From contig DATBDZ010000432.1 of assembly GCA_036276235.1 (NCBI GenBank), positions 1 to 21,619 on the forward strand: 21,619 bases of DNA, read 5' to 3'. The stretch's first letter is position 1. Each line of letters begins with the position of its first letter. Below the pieces are notes generated by a model. The model did no database searches. It was not told the origin of the DNA and saw nothing but the letters and a program-made list of their open reading frames with translations. The DNA is from JANWHF01 sp036276235 (GTDB taxonomy: Bacteria; Planctomycetota; Phycisphaerae; Tepidisphaerales; Tepidisphaeraceae). Below are positions 17,124-21,619 of the stretch, one piece after another. Both the position numbers and the translations under genes were made by a program.

Positions 17124-18448
17124 TTTTTCAGATCATGTCATGCCGCGCCCTGGCGATTTTCTGCATGATCGTTGCCACAACGGGTGCCGTGCGCGCCGGC
17201 GAAATCACCAAGACCGATGACACGATTCTGGATGTAAATGTTGTCTCCTTCGATGAAGGCAAGCTGAAGGTCGAGCCGCTCGGCAAGAGCGGCGCCGATC
17301 CAACCACAAACATTCCCATCGGCGAGATTGTCCGCGTTCAATTTCAAAGCAATCGCGATCCGCGCAGCCCCGTGCGCACGCCTCGGGAGGCCCAGAACGA
17401 ACCGGCTCCGCCGCGCCCCGGGCCGGCGGGCGGGCAGCTCTCCTCCACATGGCAGATGAAGCTGAAAGACGGCGATCAGATCAGCGGATCGCTGGAGTCC
17501 TGGTCGGATGATCGAATCACGATCGAGATGCAGCAGCAGGTCAGGACATCGCTTCAGGTGCCGGTGTCTCGCATCGCTGAAATCTGGCGCGCTTCGCCGG
17601 ATCTTGTCCGCCGCGCGAAGGAACTAAAGGTCACTGCCAAATCTGAGGACGTCGCATACATCAGCCGGGAGCAGGGTGTGGTCGCTGTCGCGGGAACGGC
17701 GCGGGGCATCGAAAGCGACTCGCTCAATTTCATTTACGATGGTCAGCAGCGCAAGATCAATCTCGAACATCTGCTGGGCGTCGCGCTTTCGCCGCAACGG
17801 CAATCGCCGGCAACGCGGCCTTCCTCCCAACCCGGCCAGCCGGAGATCGTCACGTTTCACCTGCTCAACGGAGATCGTCTCTCCGGTAACTGGACGCTGC
17901 TGAAATATGGCCTTGTTTACGGCGAGAGTTTATGGGGCCAGACTTTTACGCTTCCGGCGTCGTATATTTCCAGCGCGGAAGTGCGTGACAATCGCGTCGT
18001 ATATCTTTCCGATCTCAAGCCGGCGAAAGTCGAGCAGACGCCTTATTTTGACCGGATCATTCCGTGGCGGGCGGATAAGTCGCTGGACGGCGGCCCGCTC
18101 AAGCTCAACGACGGCCGGCAGTACGCCCATGGGGTTGCCGTCCATTCCCGTTGTGTGCTTGATTACGAATTGGACGGCCAATACCAGCAGTTTCGCGCCC
18201 GCCTTGGGTTTGAGCTGCTCCCTCCAGACGCACCGCCGGGGCGGGTGACGGCACGCGTGCTCGTGGACGGCAAAGCACAGTTTGAGAATCCGGATGTCAG
18301 CAGTAGTGAAGAGCCCAGGACATTGATCATCGATCTCCGCGCCGCAAATCATCTGACCCTTGAAATCGATTTTGGCGCGGATCAGGATGTGAATGATCGC
18401 GTCGTGTGGGCCAATGCCCGACTCATTCGCGCTGCGGCGGACAAATGA
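17120..18448 (+). CDS. Exported NPCBM domain protein with small beta-barrel repeats
   Basis: A 442-residue protein with a signal peptide (cleavage near VRA-GE, residue 26). The C-terminal domain (about 305-438) is NPCBM-type: WRADKSLDGGPLKLNDGRQY, then AHGVAVHSRCVLDYELDG, then DVNDRVVWANARLI. NPCBM is a galactose-binding-like domain named for its position in glycosidases, so carbohydrate or glycan binding is plausible. The N-terminal part contains four similar units of about 45 residues (about 30-76, 112-157, 178-224, 242-290). The pattern is x-L-x-D/N-G-D-x-[IL]-x-G-x-hydrophobic..., ending in a hydrophobic strand such as VSRIAEIWR or SYISSAEV, resembling small Sm-like barrels. The start overlaps the upstream stop as ATGA (17120-17123), with no ribosome site of its own, so coupling is likely. 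Confidence 0.85.
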   Translation: MIFQIMSCRALAIFCMIVATTGAVRAGEITKTDDTILDVNVVSFDEGKLKVEPLGKSGADPTTNIPIGEIVRVQFQSNRDPRSPVRTPREAQNEPAPPRPGPAGGQLSSTWQMKLKDGDQISGSLESWSDDRITIEMQQQVRTSLQVPVSRIAEIWRASPDLVRRAKELKVTAKSEDVAYISREQGVVAVAGTARGIESDSLNFIYDGQQRKINLEHLLGVALSPQRQSPATRPSSQPGQPEIVTFHLLNGDRLSGNWTLLKYGLVYGESLWGQTFTLPASYISSAEVRDNRVVYLSDLKPAKVEQTPYFDRIIPWRADKSLDGGPLKLNDGRQYAHGVAVHSRCVLDYELDGQYQQFRARLGFELLPPDAPPGRVTARVLVDGKAQFENPDVSSSEEPRTLIIDLRAANHLTLEIDFGADQDVNDRVVWANARLIRAAADK

Positions 18449-18449
18449 A

Positions 18450-19643
18450 ATGATGCGAAAGGCCACCCGACCTCCGCGGATGATAGCCCTGCTGCTTGCG
18501 CTGATTTCGAGCATGCGCGCAGCGCAGTCACCTGGCGCGCCGCAGGATTCGGCGCCGGCCACGCTTCCGGGCGTCGAGGTTACTGAATGGTCGATCTTTG
18601 TGTGCGACCCGGTTTCGGGCCGCGCCAACCCGGCGCGCACGATCCAAAGCGCGTTGCCTCAATGGATCGAAAGCGTTCGGCCACCGGTCAAAGGCACGCC
18701 TCGTGGCCCCAGCCCGATCGGCATCATCCGATTCAGCGGCCAGACCGATCAGAAGATCAAGGTTCGCCTCACCGCGCCCACCAAAGCGGTCTGCTATGCC
18801 GCCTGGCCGCCGGCCCGTCTCAGCTCACAGGAGATTGTCTGGAAAGATCTGACACTCTCCACAATTCCAGGGCAGCGCGAGAAGCTGGAGGCCGATCATT
18901 GGTTCGCGCCGCTGCAAAACGCTTCGCACACATATTTGGTCAGCGGGGATAAATCCGAGGCGTTTTTACTCTATGACATCGAGCTGCCCTTCACGGTGCC
19001 GCTGATGATTTACCCCGGCAAGGCGACGGATGGAATTCAAGTCGAAAGCTTCGGCGGAGCGCCGTTGCACGATCTGGTGATCTATCGCCCGCCGCATGAT
19101 GGAGCAGGATGGACGACGGGCAGCCTGGCGGAGGTGGCAGCCAAGCTTCCCGGAGGCCCTGTCGCCGCGGCCACGGAAATTGCATTGGCCGCGCCGGCCA
19201 ATGGCGCTGATCATCCGGAAGAAATGTTGGCGGCAGATTGGAAGGAGCGCCTGCGGCCGTGGCAGCTAGATCCAGCGGATTCGAAGGTGATCATCAACGT
19301 ACTTCAAGCGCACGCCCTGGACGACCGGCAACTGACGGCAATTTTTCGATTGGATGAATCCGTTTTGAACCAACTGCTTCCGCTGGAGATCAGCCCCGCT
19401 CCCGCGCGCGTCCGGCGGCTGGCGTTGGTGATCGTCAGAAACATCGATCCGGCCCTGCCGGCACTGATCGACCAATTGATTACCCAGCTCGGCGACCCCG
19501 ACTGGCACGCCCGAGAAACCGCATCCCGCCTGCTGGCCGGCTACGCCCCGGCCGCCGATTCCAAACTCCGCAGCGCGATGCAGAGCAAAGACGCGGAGGT
19601 CGCCTTGCGGGCTGAACGCCTGCTCGCTCGAGATTCGCGATAG
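18450..19643 (+). CDS. Exported protein of unknown function with C-terminal HEAT-like repeats
   Basis: A 397-residue protein. A basic N-terminus and short hydrophobic core (MIALLLALISSMRA, about 11-24) give a probable signal peptide. The central region (about 40-215) is beta-rich and unrecognised, with WSIFVCDPVSGRANP near its start. The C-terminal 110 residues are helical. The last two helical pairs (VRRLALVIVRNIDPALPAL and DPDWHARETASRLLAG) resemble HEAT/PBS-lyase-type repeats, in which D-x-x-x-x-x-R-x-x-A is typical. The ATG at 18450 lies one base after the previous stop and is preferred over the ATG at 18393, which would run through the NPCBM gene. It is the last gene of the rightward series, ending nine bases from a convergent stop. 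Confidence 0.75.
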   Translation: MMRKATRPPRMIALLLALISSMRAAQSPGAPQDSAPATLPGVEVTEWSIFVCDPVSGRANPARTIQSALPQWIESVRPPVKGTPRGPSPIGIIRFSGQTDQKIKVRLTAPTKAVCYAAWPPARLSSQEIVWKDLTLSTIPGQREKLEADHWFAPLQNASHTYLVSGDKSEAFLLYDIELPFTVPLMIYPGKATDGIQVESFGGAPLHDLVIYRPPHDGAGWTTGSLAEVAAKLPGGPVAAATEIALAAPANGADHPEEMLAADWKERLRPWQLDPADSKVIINVLQAHALDDRQLTAIFRLDESVLNQLLPLEISPAPARVRRLALVIVRNIDPALPALIDQLITQLGDPDWHARETASRLLAGYAPAADSKLRSAMQSKDAEVALRAERLLARDSR

Positions 19644-19652
19644 CCGTTTTTC

Positions 19653-20075
19653 TCAATCCAACTTCTCGGGTTCGATCCCGATATTGGTTTCGCCGGCTGC
19701 TTTCTTTTCCTGGTATTTCTTCACCCACGTCTCAAAGCTCTTGCCGGCGGCGGTGTCGCGGCCGCTGAATTCAATTCTCGCCACGTCGCTGTAGCGGATG
19801 CTGATCTTTTGATCCTGTGATTTGGGGAAGAGCCGTACGACGCAGTCGGCCAGGGTTTTGCCATCACTGCGGCGGTCGAAGATATAGCCTTCGACGATCG
19901 TCGTGTCCTTAAGCGTGAGCGTGATGTCGCCGCGATAGTCAAAGGCTTTCTCGAAGGCGGCGCGGATTTCGTCATCGGTGGCGATCGGCGGAATCCAGCC
20001 TTCCAGGTTTTCGTGGATGACGCCGACCGCGCCGGCTTCGGCGTCGAAGGGATGAGCTTTGGTTTCTTGTGGCAT
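19653..20075 (-). CDS. Small hypothetical protein with Sm-like segment, downstream of hpnH
   Basis: A 140-residue soluble protein without signal peptide or membrane segment. A helical start (ATDDEIRAAFEKAFDYRGD, about 32-50) leads to a compact beta stretch (about 48-104): DITLTLKDTTIVEGYIFDRR, then VVRLFPKSQDQKISIRYSDV and ARIEFSGRD. It has the length and strand pattern of an Sm-like small barrel. A charged C-terminal helix (SFETWVKKYQEKKAAGE) follows. No named family is recognised. It lies 43 bases after hpnH on the same strand, so a shared transcript and a hopanoid-related role are possible but unproven. No ribosome site precedes the ATG at 20075. The frame is preferred because it is the only one with coherent protein character here. 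Confidence 0.7.
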   Translation of the reverse strand: MPQETKAHPFDAEAGAVGVIHENLEGWIPPIATDDEIRAAFEKAFDYRGDITLTLKDTTIVEGYIFDRRSDGKTLADCVVRLFPKSQDQKISIRYSDVARIEFSGRDTAAGKSFETWVKKYQEKKAAGETNIGIEPEKLD

Positions 20076-20084
20076 AAAAGTTGG

Positions 20085-20105
20085 TTCACCACGGAGTCAC
20101 GGAGG
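20085..20105. repeat. Short ACGGAG-type repeat between hpnH and the small gene
   Basis: The stretch contains CCACGGAGTCACGGAGG, a near-tandem of ACGGAG units. Very similar short sequences recur between genes in many environmental bacterial genomes. On the transcribed (minus) strand it reads CCTCCGTGACTCCGTGG, so it does not provide a ribosome site for the downstream gene. Confidence 0.4.
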
Positions 20106-20118
20106 ACTCGGATGGAAT

Positions 20119-21252
20119 TCAGGAGTGTTGATGTTCGCTCACAGCTGATCGCGATGAGCTCACCGTGAGCGGCACAAGCGTCGGCGAGTCATCGTGTGAC
20201 GAACCTTCATCCAGCGCGCGCTGCGCTTGCGGATCTTCGTAACGACCAAACAGCGTGGCTTTGGCCGTCGCGAGGAATCCCTTGAGGCTCGTGAACGTTT
20301 CGTTGACGGCGCTGGCTTCGTAGCCGCTGTGGACCATGCAGTTGCGGCACTTGGGATTGCCGCTCTCGGTGCCGTAGCGCTCCCATTCGGTGACGTTCAG
20401 CAGCTCCTGAAACGAATCGACATAGCCGTCCGCCAGCAGATAGCAGGGCTTTTGCCAGCCGAAGATGTTGTAGGTCGGCATGCCCCAGGGCGTGCAGGTG
20501 TAATGCCGATCGCCCATCAGGAATTCCAGGAAGAGCGGGCTTTGATTGAATCGCCACGATTTGGCGCGATTGCTGAGAATCTTGCGGAACAGATTCCGCG
20601 TCTTGGTGCGCGGGAGAAAATGCCGCTGATCGGGGGCCTTGTCGTAGCTGTAGCCGGGGGAGAGCATCATCCCTTCGACGCCAAGGCTCATCATCTCATC
20701 GAAGAATCTGCGGACGCTTTTGGCGTCGGCGCCGTCGAAGAGCGTTGTGTTGGTCGTCACGCGGAAGCCGCGCTTCACCGCTTCGCGGATTCCCGCGATG
20801 GCGGTCTCGTAGGTTCCTTCGCGACAAACGGCAAAATCGTGATGCTCTTTCTGGCCGTCCATATGAACGCTGAACGTCAGATATTTGCTCGGCTTGAAGA
20901 GATCGATCTTTTCCTTCAATAGCAGCGCGTTGGTGCAGAGATAGATGTACTTTTTGCGGGCGACCAGTCCCTCGACGATTTCCTTGATCTGCGGATGCAG
21001 CAGCGGCTCGCCGCCGGGGATGCTGACCATCGGGCTGCCGCACTCATCGACGGCCTTGAAGCATTCGTCGGGCGTCAGTTGTTTTTTGAGGATGTGCGCG
21101 GGGTATTGGATCTTGCCGCAACCGGCGCAGGCGAGATTGCAGCGAAAGAGCGGCTCAAGCATCAGCACCAGCGGATATCGCCGCCGACCCGCCAGCCGCT
21201 GCTTGATCACGTAGCTGGCTACCGTCCACATCTGTGAAATAGGAACGCCCAT
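20119..21252 (-). CDS. hpnH: Radical SAM adenosylhopane synthase HpnH
   Basis: A 377-residue protein matching HpnH, the radical SAM enzyme that adds the 5'-deoxyadenosyl group to diploptene to give adenosylhopane, the first step in making extended hopanoids. It begins MGVPISQMWTVASYVIKQRL, typical of the family. The radical SAM cluster motif is CNLACAGCGK (Cys 38, 42, 45). Other family segments are SIPGGEPLLHPQI (about 77-89), YLTFSVHMDG (about 123-132), LSPGYSYDKAPDQ and CTPWGMPTYNIFGWQKPCYLL. Late cysteines (CRNCMVHSGYEASAV) match the C-terminal region of HpnH. A Ser-rich tail of about 40 residues follows. GAGGAT at 21264-21269 lies about 11 bases before the ATG. No squalene-hopene cyclase is visible in the window, so the hopanoid pathway must be completed elsewhere. 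Confidence 0.95.
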   Translation of the reverse strand: MGVPISQMWTVASYVIKQRLAGRRRYPLVLMLEPLFRCNLACAGCGKIQYPAHILKKQLTPDECFKAVDECGSPMVSIPGGEPLLHPQIKEIVEGLVARKKYIYLCTNALLLKEKIDLFKPSKYLTFSVHMDGQKEHHDFAVCREGTYETAIAGIREAVKRGFRVTTNTTLFDGADAKSVRRFFDEMMSLGVEGMMLSPGYSYDKAPDQRHFLPRTKTRNLFRKILSNRAKSWRFNQSPLFLEFLMGDRHYTCTPWGMPTYNIFGWQKPCYLLADGYVDSFQELLNVTEWERYGTESGNPKCRNCMVHSGYEASAVNETFTSLKGFLATAKATLFGRYEDPQAQRALDEGSSHDDSPTLVPLTVSSSRSAVSEHQHS

Positions 21253-21296
21253 AGGTTTAGATGATCCTCATTTGGCAATTCTCGGGGCATTCTCGC

Positions 21297-21363
21297 AGGG
21301 TGGGTGTACCGGCCCACCGCGACTGCCGCGACCCGGCAAATGGTGGGCGAGTACACCCACCCT
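21297..21363. repeat. Palindromic TAGGGTGGGTG element, copy 2, one arm degenerate
   Basis: Arms 21297-21318 and 21342-21363 are inverted with two mismatches around a 23-base loop. The right arm (to 21366) is identical over 26 bases to the arm of the element at 6958-7019; the left arm has changed at the apex (TACCGG for TACTCG). It lies 44 bases upstream of hpnH, so it would sit in or near that gene's promoter. Confidence 0.88.
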
Positions 21364-21451
21364 ACACGGCTGCCTGCATGCAGCAAGCTTTGAGCATACC
21401 GGCTGTTGGCCGATATTCCAACGTGCGAGGCGGCAAGTGATGGGAGAGGTT

Positions 21452-21539
21452 GGGTGCCACAGGTCGGCGTACTCGCAGACCTGTGCATGTCGCGAGCCGA
21501 AAGAGCACAGGTCTCGGAGTACCGCGACCTGTGGCACCC
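21452..21539. repeat. Nested palindrome, two inverted hairpin units
   Basis: Arms 21452-21486 and 21505-21539 (35 bases each) are inverted with four mismatches. Each arm is its own hairpin: CACAGGTC ... GACCTGTG, enclosing GCG-TACT-CGC on the left and CGG-AGTA-CCG on the right. The mismatches between arms are explained by paired changes within each inner stem, that is, by covariation. Confidence 0.88.
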
Positions 21540-21579
21540 GCAAGTAGCCGGATGACGGGATGCTTTCGTGTGCTTCGGC

Positions 21580-21619
21580 TAGAATTGCTGCCACGTGCCG
21601 ACGCCTCAAATCCTTATCC
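21580..21619 (+). promoter_or_regulatory. Possible -10 box and leaderless gene start at the window edge
   Basis: TAGAAT at 21580-21585 is followed nine bases later by GTG at 21595, opening a frame (V/M-P-T-P-Q-I-L-I) to the window end. The spacing fits a leaderless transcript. No clear -35 and only eight codons are visible, so this is tentative. Confidence 0.3.

Noticed and set aside
571..21539. CRISPR array
   Set aside because: The repeats are isolated palindromes of differing sequence with no regular spacers and no cas genes.

Overview
The window looks like a high-GC planctomycete chromosome, probably of class Phycisphaerae. The evidence is the set of gene families typical of that group: DUF4337, SIMPL, exported PQQ-type propeller, NPCBM, and a long MoxR/DUF58/VWA cluster. 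The exported proteins also carry frequent Thr/Gln/Pro and Arg/Pro-rich tails. The class assignment is an inference from family content and style; no rRNA or marker gene is present to confirm it.

Layout. A DUF4337 membrane protein gene runs leftward off the left edge (1-534). After a 302-base divergent spacer containing a palindromic repeat, everything to 19643 reads rightward. First come a GlcG/HbpS-like exported protein, a large beta-propeller protein, a SIMPL protein and an exported alpha/alpha-toroid (prenyltransferase/squalene-oxidase repeat) protein. A MoxR AAA+ ATPase follows. Two back-to-back palindromes separate it from a tightly packed series: DUF58 protein, BatA-like VWA protein, second VWA membrane protein, DUF4175-like membrane protein, exported coiled-coil protein, small exported protein, NPCBM protein and a HEAT-like protein. 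Most junctions in the series have 1-4 base overlaps or 1-12 base gaps, so it is probably one translationally coupled operon with one internal break at 14750-14856. Convergently, on the minus strand, hpnH (adenosylhopane synthase, radical SAM) is followed by a small conserved-looking protein. The right edge holds repeats and a possible leaderless gene start.

How the genes may work together. MoxR ATPases are known to act with VWA (MIDAS) proteins. Here three consecutive proteins (DUF58, BatA-like, second VWA) each keep a complete DxSxS metal-site motif, and two of them are anchored in the membrane. The later genes are exported and would place their products on the periplasmic side. The simplest inference is an ATP-driven chaperone or assembly machine of the planctomycete envelope. 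This cluster type is recognisable in the phylum but, to my knowledge, functionally uncharacterised.

The most unusual non-coding signal is a set of palindromic repeats (571-630, 6834-6915, 6958-7019, 21297-21363, 21452-21539). Their stems are largely unrelated, but they are built from hairpin units with the same AGTA/TACT apex. A sixth palindrome (16413-16483) lies inside the 5' end of a coding region. No tRNA, rRNA, CRISPR array, transposase or integrase was seen.
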